This document shows positions 34,112 to 46,254 of a stretch of DNA of 64,000 nt, one piece after another (position 1 is the first letter of the stretch; each line of letters begins with the position of its first letter). The notes under the pieces are model-generated. The model did no database searches. It saw nothing but the letters and a program-made list of their open reading frames with translations, and was not told where the DNA came from. A program made the translations under genes and the position numbers. This stretch comes from Nectonema munidae (lineage: Eukaryota; Nematomorpha; Nectonematoida; Nectonematidae): contig JAUIRK010001006.1 of the NCBI GenBank assembly GCA_030549495.1, forward strand, positions 873,166 to 937,165. The letters run 5' to 3'.

Positions 34112-35326
34112 GCTTATATATATATTAATGTTTGAAAATATGTCGCGCGTGAGAATTTAATACGGTGATTCATTTACAAAAAGGAGAGCAAGCGAGAATT
34201 AGAAATTGAAAACACACAGCAAATGAGGAATAATAATACTGGAGAAAGTAGTAAGATTTTAAGCAGGTAAAAGATATTCTTAATTTTATATTATATATTT
34301 TTAAAGAAAACAAATTTCAAAATTATAACAAAAATGCAAAAATAAAGTATAATTTACATCAATTTGTGGGAAAGGAATTCTCAAAAGAGGAAATTTTTAA
34401 CAACACTCACAGTAGCGTGATAATAAAAAATATCACAGAAGCGCCGTACTATTGTTGAAACCTTCAATTTATTGATGAATGAGGAAAATTTAGAAAAGCT
34501 TTTCCTTTCTAATTAGTCTCGAGTCGAATAATTTAAAAAGATGGCTTGCATCACAATCCATATGTATGCAACATATACTTTGGAGAGTTCAGCACGTTAC
34601 GTTCACAAGGTGTAGGAAAAAGCAGGATTGCTGGAATTTTTTGAAAGAAAAAAACAATTTTTACAACAGTAAATGCTAGAGATGATAATCTTCAAGGGTT
34701 CAGAGGGAAAAATTGATCCAACTAAAATATTGATTTAAAAATTAGTACAAAAAATATTGTAAAGATAATTAATATATAATTTGAGTGAGCAGAGTTAGTT
34801 ATGTTAAATGAAAAAAGAAAAAAATAGAATTGATTTATGTTTTAGGGCTTAAGGCAAAGAAAAATACCTTTATTATAAAACATTAATTTTAATTTTTGTA
34901 AGCCTTTCTTTAACTTAGAGTTGGCGTTAAATTTATTATATTAAGTTTTGTGTTTGGCGTATAAGTCGGAGTGTAATTGTAAGTAGCGGAGTGGGCTTTT
35001 TCCCTGCCACTTTGCAACCCCGATACACAGTTTCTTCAATTTTTATCATGAATAAAAAGGTAAAACAGGATATTTTCGGAGATCTTTAATAAAATCAATA
35101 AATCAAAGAAACAAGAATTTCATTCTTTAGGCAAGTAAGGCAGGGAATTCCGTCCACTACACCTATAATACAAATATAGAAAATTCTAAAACTTTTCCAT
35201 ACCGTCCTAACCTACTCTGATTAATCACGTCAATTGACCCTAATTTCGTGCTTACCCCATATTTACTACATTACAAAGGTTCCAATTAATAATTTGGAAT
35301 TCCAAATTCCAAGGTAATGTTAGTAC
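34112..35326. other. Upstream flank of the host gene
   Basis: AT-rich sequence that should contain the 5' UTR and promoter of the GW182-like gene, or a 5' intron. I see no TATA box in a convincing place. A less AT-rich piece near 34980-35030 (GCCACTTTGCAACCCCGATA) is unassigned. Confidence 0.35.
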
Positions 35327-37254
35327 TAGTGATGGGACGATTAATCGGAATCGTATCGGAATAATCGGAATATCGGAAATTTTCTCTAGCATCGGAATCG
35401 GAGTGGAAATATTTGAACTCGCTCCGATACCAAAACGATTCCAAGTTAATACGTTACATTGATTTCCTTTACTTAGGATTTTATTGTATAAATGATTTTA
35501 CTACTTATTGTGTAGAATCACTTGATTCGACAAAATTATTTAATTATAAAAAAATTTAACATTTTTTGTGTCATTTGTGCATTATTATGTTTAGGCTACT
35601 TTTTTTGTATATTTTGTGTTATAATGTTATATAAAAAATTTTCATGTACATTTTAAATGTTAAAACCGCATGTATCGAACTATGAGTAATTGGTCTAGTG
35701 CGGGACACACTTAAATAATAAATTAAAACTAACTGTAAAATCTCATTGTGTATGTGTCCATCATTCGCTTAAATCGAAGATGATACTGGTCCCCATCGCA
35801 TTTAAGAACTAATAACATTGTAGAAACTTTTCTTAACTCGAAGTTGGATAAGTCGAACATTCGCTTAAATCGAGACACATGTCTTCTCATTATATTTATG
35901 TTCAATGTTTTCTCTATGCATGTGTCGAAGTAATGTAAAAGATTTTTTATACATTTTTCATATTACATCACTGTTTGTACATGTATATATTTATCTCGCT
36001 ACTCCTTCTATACTTTATAGCTCATACTTGTTACATCTGTTATTATATACATCATACTTCTATCTCTATTTTCTTCACTCCAGTCTCTTTTGTAATTTTT
36101 GATTGAGTTTTTTTTTAATTCAATTTTACTACAGGTACATCACTTTTATACATTTACACTTTTATTTTTCCAGTATTAAAGCTAAAATAGATTTTCAAAA
36201 GTTTTGAAATTAATTTGTCAAAATTTGTTATTCTAAAATTCACACGGGTAGATTTTTATATAGTAAAGCAAATTTTTATGGTATTTTTGATTTTCGGTGT
36301 TCAAAATTTAAAGTGATGGGAGAAAAGATTGAAAACTAAGTTTTTCTGCTCATCTTTTTACTACTAAATTTACGAAGCAATTTAAGATTGCCATTTTAAA
36401 TCTTATCAAGCATAATGCTTTTAGTTTATAACTTTGAATTTCATTATTACCTTTTTCTTCCAAATTAATTCTTAAATGTTTACATTCAAGTTTTTAAAAA
36501 AAAAAGCAGTCAACACCGCTCTTAAACCAACTCAAAGTTACACATTGACATAGACAGACATCACAGCACACCCACAAACCTAGAGACTCTTTGTCAATAA
36601 ATAATTGAAGTTTCAAGGGATAATTTATTGTCATTGAAAAGGAAATTATTCATACCTGCACCATAGCTTTTTATTAATATCACAGGTTTTCTAAACGCAA
36701 ACTTTACTATTTGCTTAATTTTAAACTTTGATAAATTTTTAACAATTTTTTTGATTAGTTACATTAAAAAAGTTTCTCACTATACTTGTATCTGTTTTTA
36801 ATTTTTTGATTAAAGTTTATGAAAATGGTCAAAATCAAAAGAAAACTAACTGTTCATAGCATAAATTTCTAAAAAACGCAAATTTTAATTTAGCAGTAAC
36901 ATTTATCTCGAACTTCTCTTGTGTCGAAGTATTTTATGTTTCCCTTGAATTTCTACACAACGAGATTTCACTATATTAATACATTGATTTTTTTAGATTA
37001 TAAATTTAATATGACAAACATTAACAAAAGTTTAGCATGGGCATTTTTTAATGTAGACAATGAAGATTCAAAAAAAGCCAAGTGTAACCTTTGCGATATG
37101 AAAATATCTAAATTAATTGAAGTTCAAAATAATATTAAAAAGTTATTTCAAGTTGTAATATTTTAGAATCGGAATTGTATCGGGAATCGTATCGGAAACA
37201 GGTATATTAAGTAGAATCGGAATCGTAATTAATTTTGGTATCGTCCCATCACTA
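35327..37254 (+). mobile_element. hAT transposon A (keeps BED finger, core deleted)
   Basis: Ends TAGTGATGGGACGAT and ATCGTCCCATCACTA are perfect inverted repeats, flanked by the perfect 8-bp duplication GTTAGTAC (35319-35326 and 37255-37262). Near the right end a plus-strand frame starts MTNINKSLAWAFFNVDNEDS and has CNLCDMKIS, the first half of a BED zinc finger. It then joins sequence equal to the 3' subterminal part of hAT B, so the catalytic core is deleted. Repeated CGGAATCGTATCGG words form subterminal repeats. A family B SINE fragment lies at 35665-35712. Confidence 0.85.
35665..35712 (-). repeat. Fragment of SINE family B inside hAT A
   Basis: TGTATCGAACTATGAG followed by AGTGCGGGA matches the body of the SINE at 9195-9235. 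Only this piece is visible; head and tail are missing. Confidence 0.4.
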
Positions 37255-37262
37255 GTTAGTAC

Positions 37263-37900
37263 CTAATATATTTTTTTATTATTTTGAAATGAATCGCAAT
37301 ATTTTATATCAAAGCTAAACGTGTTGCGGAAAATTTAAACATTTATTAGTATAAACTTTATTCCGAACAAATTTAATATAACTAAAGGTCAATGAACAAA
37401 AGATTAATTCATTAATTCCGTGTTGCCTAAGAGAAACAAAAATTTAGGACAGTGTACCAGTGGCTTAAAATAGCGAATAGATATAGTTTTTGCACTAGTT
37501 GACACCACTCAACTAAAATGATCAAAGTGCCTTTATTCACTTTTTGGAGATTCTAAGTGTGACCTTGGAGCAACACGGAGGAGATTAGTCATGTAAAATT
37601 AGAAAACTACAATTAACTATTAATAATTTTTTTAAGAAAAAAACTATAATATACAGGGTTTTTCGATCTGTTATGTCTTTGTTGCATTTGATTACGTCAA
37701 ATTCCTGTCAATACAATTTCCTTGGAATTAACGAAAAGAAGTCAAGATAAAAATTAATTTTATCTATTAAATTTATTATTAATTTAATTTGTTTAAAACA
37801 AGTAAAAACAAATGGTGTATTAGAAAACGGAAATAATAACAAACAAAATTAAAAATAACATGGTAGAAATAAGAGAGAAAGTTTAAAGTAAAACTAAGTT
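37263..37900. other. AT-rich stretch
   Basis: No supported feature between hAT A and the LINE fragment. Confidence 0.35.
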
Positions 37901-37904
37901 TTTA

Positions 37905-39565
37905 AAAAACAAAAATAAGGTAACTTGGTTTTGGAGTAAAGAGGTTAAGGAATGAAGAGACGTAAAAAGAAAAACATTTAGAGCTAGCTTACCAGTTAGA
38001 TAAAACTAAAGAGAAACAAATAGAGTTAAAAATGCAAAAAAATAGATGTAAAAAAATTATCAGAAGAGTAAAGAAGAGAATGAACGCAAAACAACTAATG
38101 ATGTTTTCAAAATAGTTAAGCAAAACAGAAAGTTAAACCAAGACGTATTTGGGATACCTTGTATAGTTAATAAAGATGGATATTTAGCTAGTAATTTAGT
38201 GGATACGTTAAACACCTGGTCGCATTTTTCTAAAGTAATCTTTAATAATGAAAATAAGTTAGGAAATCTAGATGCGGTCGATAAAGTTGAAGGACCTTGC
38301 GAATATGTGTCTATTGATGAAGTCATTTGTGCTTTTGACCAAATGAAACCAAATAAAATTAGGTGGATATTAGTGATGGGACGATACCAAAATTAATAAC
38401 GATTCCGATTCTACTTAATACACCTGTTCCCGATACGATTCTCGATACAATTCCGATTCTAAAATATTACAACTTGAAATAACTTATTAATATTATTTTG
38501 AACTTCAATGAATTTCTATCACTTTTTGCCAATAAATATCCTCAATATGAAAGCAAAATTATATAAATAATCCACTTTTGAAAATTTTGAGTATACATTT
38601 TGAAAATTAAAAAAAAAATTTGAGCAGTGAGAAGCATATTCAGCTTATAATGATAGAATAAAATTTTATTAATATTACATAGAGATCTTTTGAATCAATC
38701 GTAATTAAATTAGAGCTTTCGTAAATTATAGTGCAAAAACATAAGCATTTCTCCTGTTTTTGCTTCTAAGTGATTTCTTTTAGGAGAATAAATATTTCCT
38801 CCAATACTAAAAACTCTTTCACTTTCAACTGAAGAAGGCGGAGCACATAAATACTTTTTGAAAAAAACGCCAATATTGGAAGGTCTTCTTTGTTAGCTTT
38901 CCACCATTCAAACGGACTTGAGTTTTTTTCTATTAATTTATATTTTAAATATTTCGTTATTTCAGTCTCTAGTTTTCGAGTTGTTATATATAAAATTGAT
39001 GACTTCTTTTCTTTCTTATTTTGAATTCAAACTGAAATTGAATCACTTTTATCTGTATCTGAATCTGAAAATTGAGCATCATCTGAAATTTCCTTATAAG
39101 TTTCATGACTTGGCAGTTCATTTGAAAGCCACAAAGAAATTGTTTTATCTGCAATTAACCCATCGTACTCTTCCTTAATAAACTTATTTTTGAAACGTGG
39201 ATCAAGAAAAGTTGCAAGAATCAAATTTTTATTATTAATATAAACATTTAGTCTAACTTCAACCGATGCTTTCCACGCTGATAAAGTAGTTCCCAGTCCT
39301 GAAAATAATCCACTTGATTCTGCAACTTCAAAAAAGTGTTTAATGACTTTAATATTTGGTATTATCAATGCAGCTGTTGCATTCTGCGTGCTCATAAAAT
39401 TAGAACAGTTTTGGTATCGGAGCGAGTTCAAATATTTCCACTCCGATTCCGATGCTAGAGAAAATTTCCGATATTCCGATTTTTCCAATACGATTCCGAT
39501 TAATCGTCCCATCACTAGTGGATATAGCGGATGTTGTTTAGAAATGTTAGTTATTTAACCGTTTA
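37905..39565 (+). pseudogene. LINE fragment (linker to start of reverse transcriptase), split by hAT B
   Basis: Up to 38370 the plus strand reads, with frame changes, TWFWSKEVKE, then DVFKIVKQNRKLNQDV and NKDGYLASNLVDTLNTWSHF, then YVSIDEVICAFDQMKPNKI. After the hAT insertion it resumes GGYSGCCLEML at 39521. In non-LTR elements the stretch before RT reads WWxxEV, then a region ending VxxAIxxMKxGKAxGxSGxxxEML, so the order fits. The insertion falls between the two halves of that last motif. The rest of RT is absent; a piggyBac-like TTAACC end follows at about 39557. Confidence 0.7.
38371..39517 (-). mobile_element. hAT transposon B (keeps C-terminal half, N-terminus deleted)
   Basis: It has the same terminal repeat as hAT A in opposite orientation, with the perfect 8-bp duplication GTGGATAT (38363-38370 and 39518-39525). 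The minus strand encodes SSGLFSGLGTTLSAWK, LILATFLDPRFKNKFI, LWLSNELPSH and, after frame changes, FFKKYLCAPPSSVESERVFS with KRNHLEAKTGEMLMFL. These are the ATxLDPRFK and dimerisation motifs of ZBED1-like hAT transposases. The finger and first part of the core are missing. It is complementary to hAT A in what it retains. Confidence 0.85.
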
Positions 39566-39685
39566 GGGTCCAATAAGAAAAAAAAATAATTTTCTATTCC
39601 AAATCAGTTTTTATTGATTTTTAATCACTATATTGAGTATATGTACCTTTTTGATTTATTAAACATCACATGCAAGTGACAAATG

Positions 39686-39709
39686 CAATGTTCCACATGT
39701 GGAACATTG
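39686..39709. repeat. Perfect 24-bp palindrome
   Basis: CAATGTTCCACA and its complement meet without a spacer, centred on CATG at 39697. It could be a subterminal binding site of the adjoining piggyBac-like remnant or chance; nothing else supports a role. Confidence 0.4.
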
Positions 39710-40536
39710 GCTACTTTACTATGATATTGTTATATACAAGAAAAAAGCAGGTCACTTTTAAGGCACCGGCATAGACACATGTGTGAGTAATAAATCATTA
39801 TAAAGCAAACACCCTCTTCATTTCTTGTGCTAAAAATTACATCGCTTTTTTCTTCCTTGTTTTCCAGTCTTTTCTTTAGTTTTCGCTTGATGAAATTTGT
39901 TCCTTTGAATTCAGTTGTGAACTACATAGAAGATTATTTAACCTTTAGTTAGTGGAGTGGGGTATTAAGATACCCCAGTTAACTTAAAACACTTTTTTAT
40001 TTTCAAAATCTTGAAGTTTGACTTTTAAGCTTTTGTGTACCTTCTCATTTGATATCTTCTTTGATTTCTATTCAGTTTTTGGTAGGTCGAAAAAGTTTGG
40101 TCAAGAGCACTATGTCCTTATTTAGTGTGGTAGTTTTTTTTACTTTATTTGGTGCGGTGGGGTAAAAAAATCCCAAAAGATTTTTGTAGGAATATAGTGA
40201 AAAATGAATATAGAATAGTTCATAAAAAAACAAACATATTAAATGCTAAATATTTAAAATTAAATATGATAAAATTTATATCAGTTTTTGTTTTTTCTTT
40301 TTAAAATTTAACGCCATCTATTTTTAATGAATATATTTGAGCAAACTTCATCATTGTTATTTTGAAACTAATTTTCAAGCTAAAAATAACAAAATAATCA
40401 CACATGAAGATATGAATTAAAATTTATAAATTAAATTTACAATTTTATAAGCATAAAATGAATCTATTTTTTGTCTTTGAAATTTACAAAGAAATATTTC
40501 CTCAAAGTATGTTTTGATGTTTTTTACAAGTAAAAC

Positions 40537-40840
40537 TCACATTTCAAGCACGTAATAATTGTCATGTCTCCGTGGGCAAAATTTGAATCTTGAAAACTTA
40601 TTGGTTTTTGAAACAGTTGAAACTTCTGCAAAATCAGTCTCTATAAAAGAAGAAATTAAATCCTTGATATTTTTAGATTCACTTCTAGTACTTTTTTTCA
40701 TTTTCATGCTTATCAAACATAATTCTTTACCAAGGTGTAACTTTCTTCGCACAAGTTTTGAACAATAATTACTTAGTTTATGTATTACATAAGCTTTAAT
40801 TCCAGCATTGTTGCATAAACCATAAATAATAATAACGTTT
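40537..40840 (-). pseudogene. piggyBac C-terminal remnant
   Basis: The minus strand reads NNAGIKAYVIHKLSN, then LVRRKLHLGKELCLI and, after a linker, RFKFCPRRHDN. piggyBac transposases have NxxxIYxxxxxxK, RRxFLxxLxxxL and CxxCPRxxDRKT in this order at their C-terminus. The tandem array begins inside this remnant at 40605, so parts of it are repeated at 43429 and 46255. TTAACC words at about 39557 and 39948 could be its left terminus; this is unproven. Confidence 0.55.
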
Positions 40841-43428
40841 ACTTAGACTTTGAAAATTGTTCAAGCCCTCTTCTCTTGTTAGGCTCTCCTATCTCATTCA
40901 GCTCTCTTCTCTCCAGTGACGTAGCTAGGCTGGGCATGAGGGGCCGTGCCCACACTCTTATGTACCGCATGGTGCCCCAATGGAACTTATGCGAAAGGAT
41001 CAAGAAAGTATAAATAATGTTGCGCAAGTTTTTTGTTTTTAAATTGTGACCCTTCTATCAACTTGTTTTTGGCTACACCACTGCTTCTGTCTAATTTACA
41101 TTTAGAGTTAAATTAAAATAGTTTTCAATCGTTACAATTTTATATCAATAAATATTGTTAGACTCGCGCTAAGAATTTTTTTTCAACAAAAGTCACTTAA
41201 TCTTTATCACTACGTTTGCTACATTTTGTAACATTTGAAAATTTAATTTTTTCAAGTCAAGAAAGTTTTTTAAATAGTTATTTGGGTATCAATATTTTGA
41301 TTATCTATTCACTTTAAAAGCAAGAATACTCTATTTCCTTAATATTTGAGCAGAGATATTTTTTATAATGTTTGATTGTTAAATTTTATAACTAACACTG
41401 TACATAATTAAAACATTTTTTTAAGAAAATTTGTTGATTATTATAATAAAAATATAATATCGAAACAAAATGTTTCAGTTGTTAAAAATGTACTTAATCT
41501 ATTTATGACAGCTGTCAGAATTTTATTTATAGACAGAAATATTAAAAAAAAAACGCAATGATTTTCTTTTCTCGTATACTTTGATTTATGTTAATTTGGT
41601 CCTCGGACATTTCGCCCCATTATTTTCATAAGACAGTTCGTCCCATGGACAATTCGCCACATTATTTTGATAAGACAGTTCGTCCCATGGACAATTCGCC
41701 CCATTATTTTCATAAGACATTTTGTTTCATGGACAATTCGCCCCGCTATTTTCATAAGACATTTTGTCTCATGGACAATTCTAAAAAATTAAGAGAAAAA
41801 TTGATTAATTTGAAATAATCTAATAGAGATAAAATAAACAAGAATATAAAATTTTTTAATAATTTTACACATATAATAAGCAAAGATGGATGAAACTAAT
41901 AGCCTATGAGACAATTTGTCTATGGGGCGAAATGTCTGTCGACCGTTATTTAAATAATTTTTTAATTATAAGGGCTAGCTACTTAAACGTTGGCTTTTGC
42001 TGCTTATAAAAACTTGAAAATATCAAATAAACTCTAATTCTTTATGCCTACTATTATTTTGAAATTATTCTGAGAACAGACGGTTCCATTTTAAAATAGT
42101 GAAAATTACTTTATTAGTTTTTTGTTTCCTTTCTCTCTTATGTAAATTATGTAGCAAAATTTTCAATTTTGAGTAAAAGGTAAGGTGCATCAGATGTATT
42201 TTCATTGACCAGGCACTGATGTACCGCTTATGTCAAACTATGAACAAATTCGTATCGATAAGGAATCGAATCCAGAGGCTTCCGTGCTGAGTCCACCATC
42301 TCAACCAACCTGCCTATCATCTAGATACCCATAGAGTATGCTGTAGGGGATACGTCAAATTAGTTTTCAAAAAACTTAAGTTATGTTTTAAAATTTTTTT
42401 AGTTTTTGTTGAAGCTCTATAACTTTTTCTGATAGGCTTTTTTTCCTTAAAAGTTATTATAAAAGGCAAATCATTGCAAAATGTTAACAGTTATTTTACT
42501 TTTTGTAGCTTGTATCAATTTAGCTTTTAAACTATTTTTGAATGATGCTGAGTAAAATGAAATAATGCGATCTTAATTTTTTGTTTTATTTTTGTTTGCA
42601 CAATTATAACTTCGTTTTATACCCTTGCCCCTGAATCAATCACATTTTTTCATATAAACCTCGCAGGGTGTCTAGTAGACTCTTTGCCTTCAGACTACAT
42701 TCACTCATATAAAACTCTCCAACCTTCAGTTATTTGTTTTAAGTTGTTTTCTCTATCAATCAAATATCCTTTCATCAATTCCTGTAATGTGCCTAATAGA
42801 CTACTTCATTTTCAAATGAAAAGCCTATTCGCCCCCCCCCCCCATCAATATTGGATTTTTTAAACTAGTGTATATGCGATATGCAAATTTAATTAAAATA
42901 TTTTCGCTGGTAGTATGGTATTTAAATTTCACTAATTTTGTAAAAAAAAATATAAAGTAGTCTTATAAATTTAGATATGGGCAGAATACACTCTATTTTA
43001 AAGGATTGATTGAATATTTGGTCTCACGTGGTATTTCCAGACCAGTAATTTTGAAAATTTCAAAAAAATTTAAGGATATGCGCCCCTGATGGCCTGATTC
43101 CATAGCGCTATGTGCATGTTTTGATACAAATCATTAGGGAGACCAGGTTCAACTTTCTGTTCATATTTTGATAGATGTAAGATTTGATATACCTCATTTG
43201 AGGAGACGATGTTACAAAATTTGTTACCTTAATTTTGCAATTTGAACAATTTTAAATGATATATTTATGAATTAATCAAAATAAAACTGGGTAAAAAATC
43301 AGACAGGTGTGGTTCAACTTTCTGTTGATATTTTGCTATATATAAGATTGATATACCTCATTCGGAAAGACCATTACAAAAATTATTCTCTAAATTTTCG
43401 TAATGTGCACGATTTTAAATCTCAAGTA
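40605..43428 (+). repeat. Tandem array unit 1 (2824 bp)
   Basis: This is the first of three head-to-tail units. It contains the piggyBac tail fragment, CT-rich head, a 170-bp hAT MITE (40914-41083), the GGACATTTCGCCCC element (41600-41944), a minus-strand family A SINE (about 42178-42335), a C12 tract near 42833, and a right part with GTTCAACTTTCTGTTCATAT words that also occur in the foldback repeats. The short frames of 60-76 codons in it are repeat sequence, not genes. Confidence 0.9.
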
Positions 43429-46254
43429 TTTTTGAAACAGTTGAAACTTCTGCAAAATCAGTCTCTATAAAAGAAGAAATTAAATCCTTGATATTTTTAG
43501 ATTCACTTCTAGTACTTTTTTTCATTTTCATGCTTATCAAACATAATTCTTTACCAAGGTGTAACTTTCTTCGCACAAGTTTTGAACAATAATTACTTAG
43601 TTTATGTATTACATAAGCTTTAATTCCAGCATTGTTGCATAAACCATAAATAATAATAACGTTTACTTAGACTTTGAAAATTGTTCAAGCCCTCTTCTCT
43701 TGTTAGGCTCTCCTATCTCATTCAGCTCTCTTCTCTCCAGTGACGTAGCTAGGCTGGGCATGAGGGGCCGTGCCCACACTCTTATGTACCGCATGGTGCC
43801 CCAATGGAACTTATGCGAAAGGATCAAGAAAGTATAAATAATGTTGCGCAAGTTTTTTGTTTTTAAATTGTGACCCTTCTATCAACTTGTTTTTGGCTAC
43901 ACCACTGCTTCTGTCTAATTTACATTTAGAGTTAAATTAAAATAGTTTTCAATCGTTACAATTTTATATCAATAAATATTGTTAGACTCGCGCTAAGAAT
44001 TTTTTTTCAACAAAAGTCACTTAATCTTTATCACTACGTTTGCTACATTTTGTAACATTTGAAAATTTAATTTTTTCAAGTCAAGAAAGTTTTTTAAATA
44101 GTTATTTGGGTATCAATATTTTGATTATCTATTCACTTTAAAAGCAAGAATACTCTATTTCCTTAATATTTGAGCAGAGATATTTTTTATAATGTTTGAT
44201 TGTTAAATTTTATAACTAACACTGTACATAATTAAAACATTTTTTTAAGAAAATTTGTTGATTATTATAATAAAAATATAATATCGAAACAAAATGTTTC
44301 AGTTGTTAAAAATGTACTTAATCTATTTATGACAGCTGTCAGAATTTTATTTATAGACAGAAATATTAAAAAAAAAACGCAATGATTTTCTTTTCTCGTA
44401 TACTTTGATTTATGTTAATTTGGTCCTCGGACATTTCGCCCCATTATTTTCATAAGACAGTTCGTCCCATGGACAATTCGCCACATTATTTTGATAAGAC
44501 AGTTCGTCCCATGGACAATTCGCCCCATTATTTTCATAAGACATTTTGTTTCATGGACAATTCGCCCCGCTATTTTCATAAGACATTTTGTCTCATGGAC
44601 AATTCTAAAAAATTAAGAGAAAAATTGATTAATTTGAAATAATCTAATAGAGATAAAATAAACAAGAATATAAAATTTTTAATAATTTTACACATATAAT
44701 AAGCAAAGATGGATGAAACTAATAGCCTATGAGACAATTTGTCTATGGGGCGAAATGTCTGTCGACCGTTATTTAAATAATTTTTTAATTATAAGGGCTA
44801 GCTACTTAAACGTTGGCTTTTGCTGCTTATAAAAACTTGAAAATATCAAATAAACTCTAATTCTTTATGCCTACTATTATTTTGAAATTATTCTGAGAAC
44901 AGACGGTTCCATTTTAAAATAGTGAAAATTACTTTATTAGTTTTTTGTTTCCTTTCTCTCTTATGTAAATTATGTAGCAAAATTTTCAATTTTGAGTAAA
45001 AGGTAAGGTGCATCAGATGTATTTTCATTGACCAGGCACTGATGTACCGCTTATGTCAAACTATGAACAAATTCGTATCGATAAGGAATCGAATCCAGAG
45101 GCTTCCGTGCTGAGTCCACCATCTCAACCAACCTGCCTATCATCTAGATACCCATAGAGTATGCTGTAGGGGATACGTCAAATTAGTTTTCAAAAAACTT
45201 AAGTTATGTTTTAAAATTTTTTTAGTTTTTGTTGAAGCTCTATAACTTTTTCTGATAGGCTTTTTTTCCTTAAAAGTTATTATAAAAGGCAAATCATTGC
45301 AAAATGTTAACAGTTATTTTACTTTTTGTAGCTTGTATCAATTTAGCTTTTAAACTATTTTTGAATGATGCTGAGTAAAATGAAATAATGCGATCTTAAT
45401 TTTTTGTTTTATTTTTGTTTGCACAATTATAACTTCGTTTTATACCCTTGCCCCTGAATCAATCACATTTTTTCATATAAACCTCGCAGGGTGTCTAGTA
45501 GACTCTTTGCCTTCAGACTACATTCACTCATATAAAACTCTCCAACCTTCAGTTATTTGTTTTAAGTTGTTTTCTCTATCAATCAAATATCCTTTCATCA
45601 ATTCCTGTAATGTGCCTAATAGACTACTTCATTTTCAAATGAAAAGCCTATTCGCCCCCCCCCCCCCCCATCAATATTGGATTTTTTAAACTAGTGTATA
45701 TGCGATATGCAAATTTAATTAAAATATTTTCGCTGGTAGTATGGTATTTAAATTTCACTACTTTTGTAAAAAAAAATATAAAGTAGTCTTATAAATTTAG
45801 ATATGGGCAGAATACACTCTATTTTAAAGGATTGATTGAATATTTGGTCTCACGTGGTATTTCCAGACCAGTAATTTTGAAAATTTCAAAAAAATTTAAG
45901 GATATGCGCCCCTGATGGCCTGATTCCATAGCGCTATGTGCATGTTTTGATACAAATCATTAGGGAGACCAGGTTCAACTTTCTGTTCATATTTTGATAG
46001 ATGTAAGATTTGATATACCTCATTTGAGGAGACGATGTTACAAAATTTGTTACCTTAATTTTGCAATTTGAACAATTTTAAATGATATATTTATGAATTA
46101 ATCAAAATAAAACTGGGTAAAAAATCAGACAGGTGTGGTTCAACTTTCTGTTGATATTTTGCTATATATAAGATTGATATACCTCATTCGGAAAGACCAT
46201 TACAAAAATTATTCTCTAAATTTTCGTAATGTGCACGATTTTAAATCTCAAGTA
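43429..46254 (+). repeat. Tandem array unit 2 (2826 bp)
   Basis: Nearly identical to unit 1. Differences I can see are a C15 instead of C12 tract near 45655, one T fewer in a T-run near 44680, and a single A-to-C change near 45761. MITE at 43738-43907; SINE at about 45002-45159. Confidence 0.9.

Noticed and set aside
39948-40200. A complete piggyBac element between TTAACC words
   Set aside because: Two candidate left ends exist and no right end with TTAA could be identified, so boundaries are not supported.
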